Shown piece after piece: positions 26,862 to 35,253 of a stretch of 64,000 bases of DNA. Source of the stretch: Sinomonas gamaensis. GTDB taxonomy: Bacteria; Actinomycetota; Actinomycetes; Actinomycetales; Micrococcaceae. The position numbers were made by a program, and so were the translations under genes. The DNA lies in the NCBI RefSeq assembly GCF_005876955.1, contig NZ_SSCL01000001.1:248001-312000 (forward strand), in the 5' to 3' direction. How positions within the stretch are numbered: position 1 is the first letter of the stretch; every line of letters starts with the position of its first letter. The notes beneath the pieces were generated by a model, which saw nothing but the letters and a program-made list of their open reading frames with translations, did no database searches and had not been told where the DNA came from.

Positions 26862-27625
26862 CGCACGGGGCGGAGACAGGGCCACATGGGGCAGAGACCG
26901 GACCTGATGCCCCGAACTCACAGGGAAGCACGGACTCGGGCCATGGCCGCCGGCAGCGGCGCAGCGGGATCCTCGGCTGGCTCCGGGAGATAGCGCTCAT
27001 TCTGGTCATCTCGATCGCGATCTCTTTCGTGATCAAGACTCTCTTCTTCAAAGCGTTCTACATTCCGTCCGAGTCCATGGTCCCCACGCTCGAGGAGAAC
27101 GACCGGATCTTCGTGAACCTCATGGTGCCGCGGAATTTCGCGCTCCATCGGGGAGACGTCATCGTCTTCAAAGATACGAAGGGCTGGCTTCCGCCGTCAC
27201 CGGACGGCAATCAGAACTGGTTCCAGCAGAGCCTCGAGTTCATCGGCCTCCTGCCCGACATGTCGCAGCAGCACCTCATCAAGCGGCTGATCGGATTGCC
27301 GGGGGATCACGTCGTCTGCTGCGACGCACAGCAGAAGATGACCGTCAACGGCGTCGCACTGACTGAGCCCTATGTCAATCCCGCCGAAGTCCCGCGGCCT
27401 GTTCCCTTCGACGTGACCGTTCCCGACGGCAAGGTCTGGGTGATGGGGGACAACCGCAACCACTCGTCGGACTCCCGCTTCCACAACGCGTCTCAGCCGG
27501 GCAACGGCTTTGTTGACGAAAGCGATATCGAGGGCCAAGCTGTCGTCATCGCATGGCCGCTCAACCGCATTGGATCCTTGGGCAGCTATCCCAGCACCTT
27601 CGCGTCCATCCCCGCCTCTCACTGA
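26858..27625 (+). CDS. lepB: Type I signal peptidase, second copy
   Basis: This is a second Ser-Lys signal peptidase of 255 residues, with a 40-residue polar cytosolic tail before a single membrane helix (about 43-65). Ser73 (IPSESMVPTL) and Lys142 (LIKRLIGLPGDHV) are the catalytic pair. GDNRNHSSDSRFH is box E. It begins at a GTG overlapping the first lepB stop. Tandem signal peptidases in the rplS-rnhB interval are common in high-GC Gram-positives and may split the substrate range. It ends one base before rnhB. Confidence 0.94.
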   Translation: MTHGAETGPHGAETGPDAPNSQGSTDSGHGRRQRRSGILGWLREIALILVISIAISFVIKTLFFKAFYIPSESMVPTLEENDRIFVNLMVPRNFALHRGDVIVFKDTKGWLPPSPDGNQNWFQQSLEFIGLLPDMSQQHLIKRLIGLPGDHVVCCDAQQKMTVNGVALTEPYVNPAEVPRPVPFDVTVPDGKVWVMGDNRNHSSDSRFHNASQPGNGFVDESDIEGQAVVIAWPLNRIGSLGSYPSTFASIPASH

Positions 27626-27626
27626 T

Positions 27627-28367
27627 ATGACCGTGATCCAGCCCATCATCGAAAGGCCGACCGCTGTTCGGCGCGCCCCTGCGCCGGCGACGCTGCGCTA
27701 CGTCCGCCAGCTTGCTGCCGAGTACGGCCCGCTCGTTGCAGGGTGCGACGAGGTTGGACGAGGGGCGCTTGCGGGCCCGGTCTCCGTCGGCATCGTGGTG
27801 GTGGACGCGCGCACCGTGCGCACGCGAACGATGTTCCGCGACAGCAAGCTGCTGGCCCCTGAGAGGCGTCGCGAACTCGTTCCCAAGGTCCGCTCGTGGG
27901 GGGTTGCGAGTGCCGTCGGCCATGCGGGCGCGGACGAAATCGATGCGTTCGGCCTCATGGAGGCTTTGAGATTGGCCGGAACGCGGGCGCTTGAGGCGAT
28001 CGCGGCGGCCGGAGTTGTGCCGGATGTTGTCCACCTCGACGGCAATTACGACTGGCTTGGCCGCGGAGGGCAGGAGTCGCTGTTCGGTGACGCTGCAGCT
28101 GTGCCAGCAATCCCGGTCCACACCATGATCAAGGCGGACCTCAAATGCCAGGCAGTCGCTGCGGCAAGCATCCTCGCCAAAGTCGAGCGCGATGCGATCA
28201 TGATGCAGATCGGGGTGGACGACCCCCGGTATGGGTGGGCGGTCAACAAGGGCTACGCGACGGCTGAGCACCGTGCCGCCCTCATCGAGTACGGGGCTAG
28301 CACGTGGCACCGGCGCAGCTGGAATCTCGAGGGCGCCTCCGAGCCTCTCGAAGGTGATGGAGGATAG
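27627..28367 (+). CDS. rnhB: Ribonuclease HII
   Basis: RNase HII removes single ribonucleotides and RNA from RNA-DNA hybrids. The 246-residue protein has the catalytic DEDD set: GCDEVGRGALAGP (Asp-Glu), VHLDGNYDW, and MIKADLKCQAVAAASILAKVERDA. The C-terminal YGWAVNKGYATAEH is conserved. I chose ATG 27627, one base after lepB2; a longer frame from 27510 lies inside lepB2. It is followed by the DUF2469 gene after four bases. Confidence 0.96.
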   Translation: MTVIQPIIERPTAVRRAPAPATLRYVRQLAAEYGPLVAGCDEVGRGALAGPVSVGIVVVDARTVRTRTMFRDSKLLAPERRRELVPKVRSWGVASAVGHAGADEIDAFGLMEALRLAGTRALEAIAAAGVVPDVVHLDGNYDWLGRGGQESLFGDAAAVPAIPVHTMIKADLKCQAVAAASILAKVERDAIMMQIGVDDPRYGWAVNKGYATAEHRAALIEYGASTWHRRSWNLEGASEPLEGDGG

Positions 28368-28371
28368 GACA

Positions 28372-28695
28372 ATGAGCGCTGAAGATCTCGAGAACTACGA
28401 GACGGATATGGAGCTGCAGCTCTACCGCGAGTACCGCGACGTCGTCTCGCTGTTCAGCTATGTCGTGGAGACCGAGCGGCGGTTCTATCTGGCCAATCAC
28501 GTGGACTTGCAGGCCCGCTCGGCTGACGGCGAGGTGTATTTCGACCTGACGCTTCAAGACGCGTGGGTCTGGGACGTGTACCGGAGCGCCCGTTTCGTCA
28601 AGAGTGTCCGTGTCATCACCTTCAAGGACGTGAATGTCGAGGAGCTCCCCAAGGTCGAGGACCTAGCGCTGCCCAAGGACGGCCTAGGGACCTAA
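28372..28695 (+). CDS. DUF2469 family protein
   Basis: This is a small conserved actinobacterial protein of 107 residues of unknown biochemistry. It has the family's typical start MSAEDLENYETDMELQLYRE and the segment VVSLFSYVVETERRFYLAN. Then come FDLTLQDAWVWDVYR and FVKSVRVITFKDVNVEEL. It is soluble and acidic, with no signal peptide. It is found almost always between rnhB and yraN. The start is at ATG 28372 after GGAGGATAG. Confidence 0.93.
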   Translation: MSAEDLENYETDMELQLYREYRDVVSLFSYVVETERRFYLANHVDLQARSADGEVYFDLTLQDAWVWDVYRSARFVKSVRVITFKDVNVEELPKVEDLALPKDGLGT

Positions 28696-28798
28696 CGTCC
28701 CGCGCTGGGTGGTCCTCCACAACGCCTTTCTGGGCGCGTCGTCCACATAGGATCCGCTCCGACCCGCCCCAAGGAACTGCTGCGGGCAGGCTGGATTC

Positions 28799-29155
28799 AT
28801 GAGGGCGAAAGACAGTCTCGGGCAGCGCGGAGAGCGTGTCGCGGAGGACTATCTCAAGGCAACGGGTGCGAGGATCCTTGACCGGAACTGGCGCTGCCGA
28901 GACGGCGAACTCGATCTGGTGGCGCTTGACTGCGGCGTGCTCGTTGCCGTCGAGGTGAAATCCAGGACATCCTGGGCTTTCGGGCACCCGTTCGAAGCGG
29001 TCGACGGCGTTAAGCTGGCCCGTGTTGCTCGGCTCGCCGCAGCGTGGGCGCGCGAACATGGACTTCGGCACGCGGCGCGCCGGGTCGATGTCATTGCGGT
29101 CACCGGGCCGGAGAAGGAAAGCCCTCTTCTCGAGCATCTGAGGGGCGTCGCGTGA
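28799..29155 (+). CDS. yraN: YraN family endonuclease-fold protein
   Basis: This 118-residue UPF0102 protein has a restriction-endonuclease-like (PD-(D/E)XK) fold. The motif is visible as [21 protein letters not shown], where the Asp and the E-x-K are the putative metal-binding residues. Its role is unclear, although the constant yraN-comM pairing suggests DNA processing in transformation or repair. ATG 28799 is followed by the usual [12 protein letters not shown]. It overlaps comM by four bases (GTGA). Confidence 0.92.
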   Translation: MRAKDSLGQRGERVAEDYLKATGARILDRNWRCRDGELDLVALDCGVLVAVEVKSRTSWAFGHPFEAVDGVKLARVARLAAAWAREHGLRHAARRVDVIAVTGPEKESPLLEHLRGVA

Positions 29156-30631
29156 GCGGCGTCGGGCGCGCTCTGGGCATCGGACTCGTGGGACTGAACG
29201 GCTACGTGGTCGAGGCCGAGGCGGATATCGGTCAGACCCTTCCCGCGTTCGTGCTGCTCGGCCTCCCGGATTCATCCCTGAACGAGGCAAAGGAGCGTAT
29301 CCGCTCGGCGGCCCAGAACTCTGGCCTGCCGTTGAGCCGTCGGAAGATCACCGTCAATCTGACCCCGGCGTCCTTGCCGAAGCGCGGCACGTCCTTCGAC
29401 TTGGCCATCACTGTGGCGGCCCTCGCGGCGGCACGCGACATCCGGCCCCCGGCTGACACAGTCTTCATCGCGGAGCTGGGTCTCGATGGGCGCCTGCGTC
29501 CGGTGCAGGGAATGCTCCCAGCGGTGATGGCGGCGGTGCGCGCAGGCTACCGTGAGATCGTCGTCGCGGCGGCGAACCTTCCAGAAGCCCGGCTGGTCCC
29601 CGGGGCGCGCGTCAGCGGTTACGAAAGTCTCGGGAAGCTCGCCCTGGATCTGGGCGCCGATCCGCAGAAGGTCGTCCTGTCCGCGAGCGGTATCCGCCAC
29701 GGCCGTCCCATGGGCGACGAGGCCGGCGACGAGCAGCGTAGCGGCGCCCAGCCTGACTTGCGGGACGTTGCAGGCCAGCACGATGCCAGAGCTGCGCTTG
29801 AGGTGGCCGCGGCCGGGGGGCACCACCTGTTCATGCTGGGCCCGCCGGGTGCGGGCAAGACGATGCTCGCGGAACGCATGCCGAGCATCTTGCCGGACCT
29901 TGATGACGAGGCGGCGATGGAGGTGACGGCCATCCATTCGCTTTCGAACCACCCCAGCAGCATGCGGGAACTGATCCGCCGGCCTCCGTTTGAGAGCCTG
30001 CATCACACCGCGAGTGCCGCTGCAGTGATCGGCGGTGGCTCCGGAATTCCGAGGCCCGGAGCAGCCTCTCGAGCCCATCGAGGCGTGCTGTTCCTCGACG
30101 AGGCTCCGGAGTTCCAACGTCAGGTGCTCGACTCGCTGCGCCAGCCGCTTGAGAACGGCAACGTCACGATTCACCGAACCCTGGGCGCAGCGACGTATCC
30201 CGCGAGATTCCAGCTTGTGCTCGCCGCCAACCCGTGTCCCTGCGGACAGGCCTCGGGGAAGGGCCCTCCTGTGCACCTGCACCCCTCAGGCCCGACGGCG
30301 CTACAAGGCGAAGCTGTCGGGGCCCCTCCTCGACAGGGTCGACATCCAGCTTGAGGTGCAGCGAGTGTCGATGATGGACCTTGGTGCGCGGGAGCCGGCC
30401 GAGTCTTCAGAGGCCGTCGCCTCGCGGGTGGCCGCGGCGCGGCGATTGCAGGCGGACCGCCTGGGCCCGTATGGCCTCGACAGAAACTCGGACGTGCCGG
30501 GACGCCTGCTGCGCGGCCCGCTCCGGCTCCCTCCGAGTGCCACGACTGTCCTCGAACGTGCCATGGAACGTCAGACCCTGACGGCGCGGGGCTACGACCG
30601 TGTCTTGCGCGTCACCTGGTTGCTAGAATAG
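29152..30631 (+). pseudogene. comM: comM (YifB-type Mg-chelatase-like AAA+ ATPase), frameshifted and C-terminally truncated
   Basis: ComM is a hexameric helicase that aids branch migration in natural transformation. The frame from GTG 29152 gives the N-terminal S5-like fold, Walker A GPPGAGKT, Walker B FLDEAPEF and the CPCG segment. An extra base in the C run at about 30263-30267 then shifts the frame. The continuation ([25 protein letters not shown]) is in the +1 frame. Removing one C restores a family-like GKGLLCTCTP. The shifted frame ends RGYDRVLRVTWLLE at 30631, where intact ComM continues for about 25-30 residues. The integrase gene starts six bases later, so the gene is split by the insertion. 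The frameshift may be a sequencing error; the truncation is independent of it. Confidence 0.88.
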
Positions 30632-30636
30632 CGGAT

Positions 30637-32049
30637 GTGGATGCGATTGTGTACCTAAGGATCAGCGAGGATCGGACGGGCCAGCAGGCTGGTGTAGAGC
30701 GGCAGCGCGATGCCTGCCTCAAGCGGTGCCAAGAGCGGGGGTGGTCCGTCGTCGCCGTCGAGCAGGACAACGACGTCACAGCGCGCGGGAGCCGTAAGCG
30801 GCCCGGCTTCGAGGCCATGCTCAAGGCGATCGTGAGCGGCCAAGCCAAGCACGTCGTCGCATGGGACCTGACCCGGCTACAGCGCAACCGCCGCGACGAA
30901 CTCCGCCTTTACGAGGCGTGCAAGACGACCGGGACGACGCTGGTGCTCATCAACGGCCCCGAACTCGACTTCTCCACAGCTACAGGCCGTCTCGTGGCGG
31001 ACAACCTCGGCTCGCTTGCGCGGTACGAGATTGAGCTCAAGGGCGACCGACAGGTGGCCGCTCAATCCCAAGCAGCGCGGAAAGGCCTTCGCTCGGGCGG
31101 GCGGCGACCCTTCGGCTACGAGCGGGATGGGATCACCGTCCGGGAACCAGAGGCCGAAGCCGTGCGCGCCGGCTACCGTGCTGTCCTCGCGGGCGAGTCC
31201 CTTGGGGCCATCGCACGATCCTGGAACGCGGCGGGACTCCCGCCGGACCAGAAGAAGTACGGCGAGGGGCACAAGGGAGAGCCGTCCGAGTGGACTCGCA
31301 GCAACGTTCGGATTGTGCTCATGAACCCCCGAAACGCAGGGCGGCGGGCCTACCGGGGGGAGATTGTGGCCGACGCGGTCTGGCCCGCCATCGTTGACGC
31401 CGCCACGTATGAGGCCGTGAAGGCGATCCTCACCAACCCGGAGCGCCGGACCCGCCCCACCAGTGCCCGCCGCTTGCTGAGCGGAGTTGCCCTGTGCTCC
31501 ATCTGTGGTGCGACCGTTCATGCAGGAGGCTCAGCCCGACGAGGCGTCGCCACCTATCGGTGCTCCGCTTCCCTGGGCCACTTCGCGCGCATGGCGGAAC
31601 CAGTCGAGGACTACGTCTCACGGCTGGTCGTTGCCCGCCTCTCGAGGGCCGACGCCGGCGAGTTGCTCGTCCAGAAGGATCACCCGGACCTCGGCATGCT
31701 GCGGGCGGAGCAGAGCGGGATCACGGAGCGACTGGGGCAACTGGCGGCCGCGTTCGCAGACGGTGCTGTGACCGCGGAGCAGTTGCGCTTAGGAACTGCC
31801 CGTCTCCGGGCGCGAGACGCGGAGATCGAAGGCACGCTGGGGGACGCGGGCCGAACGGACGCGCTCGGCGCGCTCGTGCGCGCGGAGGACGTGCAGGCGG
31901 CGTGGGATTCCCTCAGCACGGCGAGGCGACGCCGGGTCGTGGATACTCTTATGCGGGTAACTATCCATCCGCCCGGACGTGGGGTGCGGACCTTCAAACC
32001 CGAAACAGTGGGAATTGAGTGGCGGACCGCCGATGAGGGTGATCGCTAG
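30637..32049 (+). CDS. Large serine recombinase (site-specific integrase)
   Basis: This is a 470-residue phage/ICE-type integrase. The resolvase catalytic domain begins at GTG 30637 with DAIVYLRISEDRTGQQ; Ser10 is the nucleophile, and ERQRDAC and the DLTRLQRNR arginines complete the site. The recombinase domain follows (about 150-260, GGRRPFGYERDG and LMNPRNAGRRAYRG). A zinc ribbon (LCSICGATVHAGG to YRC) comes next, then a long coiled-coil. Such enzymes join attP and attB without host factors and need a small directionality factor for excision. It lies against the cut end of comM, which implies attL here with comM as the target. Confidence 0.94.
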   Translation: MDAIVYLRISEDRTGQQAGVERQRDACLKRCQERGWSVVAVEQDNDVTARGSRKRPGFEAMLKAIVSGQAKHVVAWDLTRLQRNRRDELRLYEACKTTGTTLVLINGPELDFSTATGRLVADNLGSLARYEIELKGDRQVAAQSQAARKGLRSGGRRPFGYERDGITVREPEAEAVRAGYRAVLAGESLGAIARSWNAAGLPPDQKKYGEGHKGEPSEWTRSNVRIVLMNPRNAGRRAYRGEIVADAVWPAIVDAATYEAVKAILTNPERRTRPTSARRLLSGVALCSICGATVHAGGSARRGVATYRCSASLGHFARMAEPVEDYVSRLVVARLSRADAGELLVQKDHPDLGMLRAEQSGITERLGQLAAAFADGAVTAEQLRLGTARLRARDAEIEGTLGDAGRTDALGALVRAEDVQAAWDSLSTARRRRVVDTLMRVTIHPPGRGVRTFKPETVGIEWRTADEGDR

Positions 32050-32078
32050 CATTTTATTCCCGATATTTCCCTTCTATT

Positions 32079-32096
32079 CGTTCACATTTGTGAACG
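32079..32096. promoter_or_regulatory. Perfect inverted repeat downstream of the integrase
   Basis: CGTTCAC and GTGAACG pair perfectly around ATTT. This is a compact dyad like a repressor operator, placed 30 bases after the integrase stop and ahead of the HTH gene. No function is proven. Confidence 0.4.
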
Positions 32097-32123
32097 GGGG
32101 CATCGGAAAAGCCCGTAATAGCG

Positions 32124-32160
32124 GCGAGGGGTAAGGGGATCCAAACCACTTACCCCTCGC
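32124..32160. terminator. Hairpin after integrase
   Basis: GCGAGGGGTAAG (32124-32135) pairs perfectly with CTTACCCCTCGC (32149-32160) over a 13-base loop. There is no T-tract. It probably closes the integrase transcript. Confidence 0.55.
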
Positions 32161-32281
32161 ACTGTAGGACCCAGCATCGGTGCACCTGTGGAGTGTACTT
32201 TAACGTCTTGTTCGGTGGCGTGTCGTCCACAGATGGTTCACCTCGCTTCCAAATCTCTCCTGCAAGCCACACAATTTTTCT

Positions 32282-32497
32282 ATGGACGACACGAAATCAC
32301 CCAGATGGGAACAAGATCCAGATCTCATTCCCCTCCGACATGTGGGCGAATTCTATCCGCGCACATCCCGCACGGTTCATGAATGGATAAGGCGCGGCAA
32401 GCTCCGGAAATACAGGTCCGGCCTGAAAGAGGTCTTCGTCTCGCGCACCGAACTCGAGCGCCTGATCGCCCCCCACGCCGATGGCGACGAGGGTTAG
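32282..32497 (+). CDS. Small helix-turn-helix protein, excisionase-like
   Basis: This is a 71-residue protein with a MerR/excisionase-type winged HTH: LRHVGEFYPRTSRTVHEWIRRGKL, a short wing KYRSGLKEVFVSRTEL, then a helix LERLIAPH. In serine-integrase elements such proteins act as directionality factor or repressor. Position one gene after the integrase fits, but the activity is inferred. No good ribosome-binding site is seen before ATG 32282, so the exact start is uncertain. The stop overlaps the next small frame by 17 bases. Confidence 0.6.
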   Translation: MDDTKSPRWEQDPDLIPLRHVGEFYPRTSRTVHEWIRRGKLRKYRSGLKEVFVSRTELERLIAPHADGDEG

Positions 32498-32651
32498 CCC
32501 GCGGTCACTGGAGGAAGAAGTATCTGCTCGCGCAATGGAGGAAGCCATTGCCCGCATCGTCGCCGCGGCACCGCCGCTCACCCGCGAGCAGCTGAACACG
32601 TTGCACGCGGTCTTCAACGGGACGGAGGCAAGCCGTGACACGGCACCATGA
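32481..32651 (+). CDS. Small phage/ICE-type protein
   Basis: This is a 56-residue frame starting MATRVSPRSLEEE, mostly helical. Its segment ARIVAAAPPLTREQLNTLHAVF resembles a short motif seen in many small proteins of actinobacterial integrative elements between the excisionase and replication genes. No function is known. It overlaps the HTH gene by 17 bases and ends 39 bases before the winged-helix protein. The start lacks a clear ribosome-binding site. It is supported mainly by the recognisable sequence and position. Confidence 0.45.
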   Translation: MATRVSPRSLEEEVSARAMEEAIARIVAAAPPLTREQLNTLHAVFNGTEASRDTAP

Positions 32652-32690
32652 GCCACGGCTCGGCGTCCGCCCCGCCGGGAAGAGGTCGAC

Positions 32691-33377
32691 ATGACTTGGA
32701 CCAAACTGTCGGACGACTTCGCCGATGACGCTTGGGGCCTCAGCGACGCGGCGGTCCGACTGCACCTCGAGGGGCTCCTCTGGTCGAACCGGAAACTGCT
32801 GGACTGCCGCGTCCCGAAGGAGGAGATACAGCGTCACGCGAAACGGCCAGAGGCCGTGCGCGAGCTCTTGGACACCGGCTTCTGGGCCGAGGACGGTGAC
32901 TACTACGTGATCCGGCATCACGCCAAATACCAGAGGACGAGGGCGGCGGTACTGGCTCAGCAGGCAGTCAATGCCGCGAACGGCTCGAAGGGCGGACGGC
33001 CGAAAACCGAATCGCGAACCAAACCGAAAAGCGAATCCCAAAGCGAGGCCATAACCGAACGGTCCAACTCCCGGACGGGTGCCCGAGGGGCCAAAAACCC
33101 CGGAATCATGCGGGAGGAAACCGAATCGCTAACCGAATCGCTAACCGATTCGAAAACCGAAAGGGACGGGACTGGCTTAAGAAGAGGAGAGGTTCGGAAT
33201 TCGCGATCTGAAAGTGCCTGGACTGATGGCGTTTCCCCTGAGTCCGTGTGCTCAGTTCCTGGATGCGGCGGTGCCGTGACTGATTGGCTGCGCGGGAATT
33301 TCGGGCAGTACTGCATGGCCCACGCGGCGGATCAATCGGTCAATTCCCCAGAGTTGAACCATGATCCCCACCAGTGA
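32691..33377 (+). CDS. Winged-helix replication-type protein of a mobile element
   Basis: This 228-residue protein belongs to a group found in actinobacterial phages and ICEs. The N-terminal 95 residues are a winged-helix domain (TWTKLSDDFADDAWGLSDAAVRLHLEGL, ending VIRHHAKYQRTR). A basic GSKGGRPK follows, as in replication-initiation or DNA-binding proteins. The central linker (about 105-165) is a low-complexity run of TES/SES/TE units from a 12-base DNA repeat. The C-terminus has a short Cys-containing knuckle (CSVPGCGGAV and GQYCMAHAA). Role in replication is inferred from relatives and position. A ribosome-binding site GGGAAGAGG precedes ATG 32691. Confidence 0.65.
   Translation: MTWTKLSDDFADDAWGLSDAAVRLHLEGLLWSNRKLLDCRVPKEEIQRHAKRPEAVRELLDTGFWAEDGDYYVIRHHAKYQRTRAAVLAQQAVNAANGSKGGRPKTESRTKPKSESQSEAITERSNSRTGARGAKNPGIMREETESLTESLTDSKTERDGTGLRRGEVRNSRSESAWTDGVSPESVCSVPGCGGAVTDWLRGNFGQYCMAHAADQSVNSPELNHDPHQ
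33119..33160 (+). repeat. 12-bp tandem repeat inside the replication-type gene
   Basis: The unit AACCGAATCGCT occurs twice exactly (33119, 33131), then as AACCGATTCGAA (33143) and a partial AACCGA (33155). Related ACCGAATCGC/AAGCGAATCC copies lie at 33002-33045. The unit is a multiple of three, so it encodes repeating T-E-S-L. It could be an iteron set inside the coding region or simple slippage. Confidence 0.7.
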
Positions 33378-33528
33378 TTTCCGCCGCCCTCCCGCGAACG
33401 GTCGCCGGGCGCATAAGCCTCGCGCCGTCTCCGCGGATCTTGGACTGCCATCGCCCCTCGACGGGCTCACGGACGCGCACGGCGACCCCGAACCGCCCCT
33501 GCCGACCACGACCCCCAAACCGGAGTGA
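33361..33528 (+). CDS. Small Pro-rich protein of the mobile-element operon
   Basis: This is a 55-residue frame that starts inside the end of the previous gene (17-base overlap) and ends with a 4-base GTGA overlap into the next frame. The product is rich in Pro, Arg and Asp (SDFRRPPANGRRAH) and matches no family I know. Overlapping starts and stops on both sides support translation as part of a coupled operon. The short length and GC-biased composition leave it uncertain. Confidence 0.35.
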   Translation: MIPTSDFRRPPANGRRAHKPRAVSADLGLPSPLDGLTDAHGDPEPPLPTTTPKPE

Positions 33529-33770
33529 AGCACATCTCCGACTGCTACGTCTCCCATACCGACCGCGTCGATCCCAGCCGACTGCACGGCGCGCACTCAC
33601 CGGTCGTCCCCGCGGTTCTCGAGGACCCCCGGCGCGCCGTTCAGAACCCGGCGTGGCCATCGTCGCCGGGACCGGCACCAAGACCCGGATCTGCCTCCAC
33701 CCTCACCGCAAATGAAGCCCGGAGCCTCGCAGATTCAATCCACGCCCACCTCGAAGGAACCCAACCATGA
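33525..33770 (+). CDS. Small hypothetical protein of the mobile-element operon
   Basis: This 81-residue frame begins at a GTG overlapping the previous stop and ends in ATGA, overlapping the next start. The N-terminus (KHISDCYVSHTDRVDP) and C-terminus (NEARSLADSIHAHLEG) look protein-like. The middle is Pro/Ala/Ser-rich. It is not recognised. It belongs to the chain of overlapping small genes typical of phages and ICEs. Confidence 0.35.
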   Translation: MKHISDCYVSHTDRVDPSRLHGAHSPVVPAVLEDPRRAVQNPAWPSSPGPAPRPGSASTLTANEARSLADSIHAHLEGTQP

Positions 33771-34240
33771 CGCGCGACATCACCCAGACCGTCCGCGACG
33801 CCCAAGCCCTCCTCTGCGCCGCGGTCCGTGAGCCCCGTCTATGCGCGGATTGAGTTTAGGACGCCGCGACGCTGAGGATGAGGCGAAGCCGACCAAGCCC
33901 GCTGTGGGGAGAATGAGGCCTCGACGCCCCGGAGGCCGCAGCATTCCTTGCCCAGCGCGAGCTTGAGGCCTGGGACCGGCAACAAAGTGCGCCGAGGGCG
34001 CACGTGCCCCGCAGCGGCACGCACACCCTGCCCTCGGCCTGCCCCTTACCACCCGGAGGCCTACAGGCCCGACATCCCGGCAACACTGCCGCGACGCAAG
34101 GCAAGGACGCCCGCCCGTACCTGCCTCGACGGGGCACCACCCTCGCGGCAGGCCGATCGGGGGTTAGGGGGGTCGGGTTTTTTGAGAGCAGGGGGTCGGC
34201 GGACCCCGCCGTTTTCCAAAATCTCTCCCCCCGGTTCTAG
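33767..34240 (+). pseudogene. Broken continuation of the mobile-element operon
   Basis: An ATG overlapping the previous gene starts MTRDITQTVRDAQALL, but the frame stops after 28 codons. A different frame at about 33914-34030 reads DAPEAAAFLAQRELEAWDRQQ and then PLPPGGLQARH, similar in style to small phage-operon proteins but with no start. The region ends in a T-run and a GGGGTC/GACCCC hairpin (about 34190-34215). I read this as decayed small genes of the integrated element. Confidence 0.4.
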
Positions 34241-35253
34241 AACTAAGCGTGACATTGTCGTCAACTTGCAGACGGGAGCTGGCTCTCTCTCGGGGAACGT
34301 CAAGTTGAGACGAGATAGGAGACCTACTATGGGAGAAGCGGCCGGCGGTCCGTCACCAACCCTTAGGGTGACGGTTTCATGCTGACCGGCGCCCGGACAG
34401 ATGAAGCACTCGTGGCTTAGGGGTAGGGGGAGATCCTCAAGGCCCACGCCCCGCTCCGACGAATTTCGTCGAAACGGGGTGCATCCGGGAACGAGACCAT
34501 CTAGAGCGGGGGCAAACGCCCTCGCTCGAAAAGTGAATCGCTCTACGCGACTTCTTCCGAGGTTTCGAGTCGAGGCGCGTGCTCGTGGAGCTCGTCGCCT
34601 CTATCGACGGGAACCGATTGTCCTGAAGAAGGAGAAGAGATCGTTCGCCCTGTGTGCCGGCGGACATGCCCATCTTCATGTCGCTTGCACGTCGCCGGGT
34701 GGAAGAGCATCGACTACCACAAGCTCTATAAGAAGTCCTGCCCTCGATGCTCACCCAGCGGCTGCGCTGCGCCGCACCGTCTAGGTCATGCTGCGCGAGA
34801 AGACATCGCCCTGGGCGGGCTCTCCATCTCGCAGCGGCCGATGTACCGCGGCACCATATATGGAGCTGCATCTCCAGCTCCGCCGTCGTGATTTACTTCG
34901 CGGGCCCTCTGAACCCTCAGGGCCTGGGGCGGGTGGAGGGCGGCGACCCTGATGTTGTCCTCGGGCGCGACTCCCCAGGCCAGCGTCCGGACGGACATCG
35001 GCTACGGGAACTGGGCTCGCGGTGGGTGAAGATGGGCGCGGCGAACCGCGGCGACGCTCTCCGGGGTGGCCTGCGTGCCCCGGTCGAGGTCCAAGGAGCC
35101 CGTCGGTGAAGGACAGGATCTTGCCGGGGCCGAGGGCCGTCTCGTGGTCTGGATAGGCCGAGCTGGAGCCCGAGGGCCAAGGCCCCGGGCCGGGAGCTGC
35201 TCGTAGGTGCCGTCGACGCGGATGAGCTGAGCTGAACCGGCCGAAGAGCGCGA
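34241..35253. other. No supported gene (about 1 kb of decayed DNA)
   Basis: All open frames here are short and Arg/Pro/Ser-rich, as expected from high-GC shadow frames. The visible structure is a TCAACTTG/CAAGTTGA dyad at about 34263-34310, a CGACGAATTTCGTCG near-palindrome at about 34457, and a GGAGCTG/CAGCTCC hairpin at about 34860-34880. No tRNA, transposase or known RNA was recognised. It may be relics of the element or of IS insertions. Confidence 0.5.

Noticed and set aside
33002-33160. CRISPR-like repeats
   Set aside because: Units are 12 bp, directly tandem, degenerate and inside a coding frame, with no spacers and no cas genes.
34857-34882. GGAGCTG/CAGCTCC hairpin as a terminator or attachment site
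   Set aside because: It is short, has no T-run and no flanking gene, and no second copy was found in the window.
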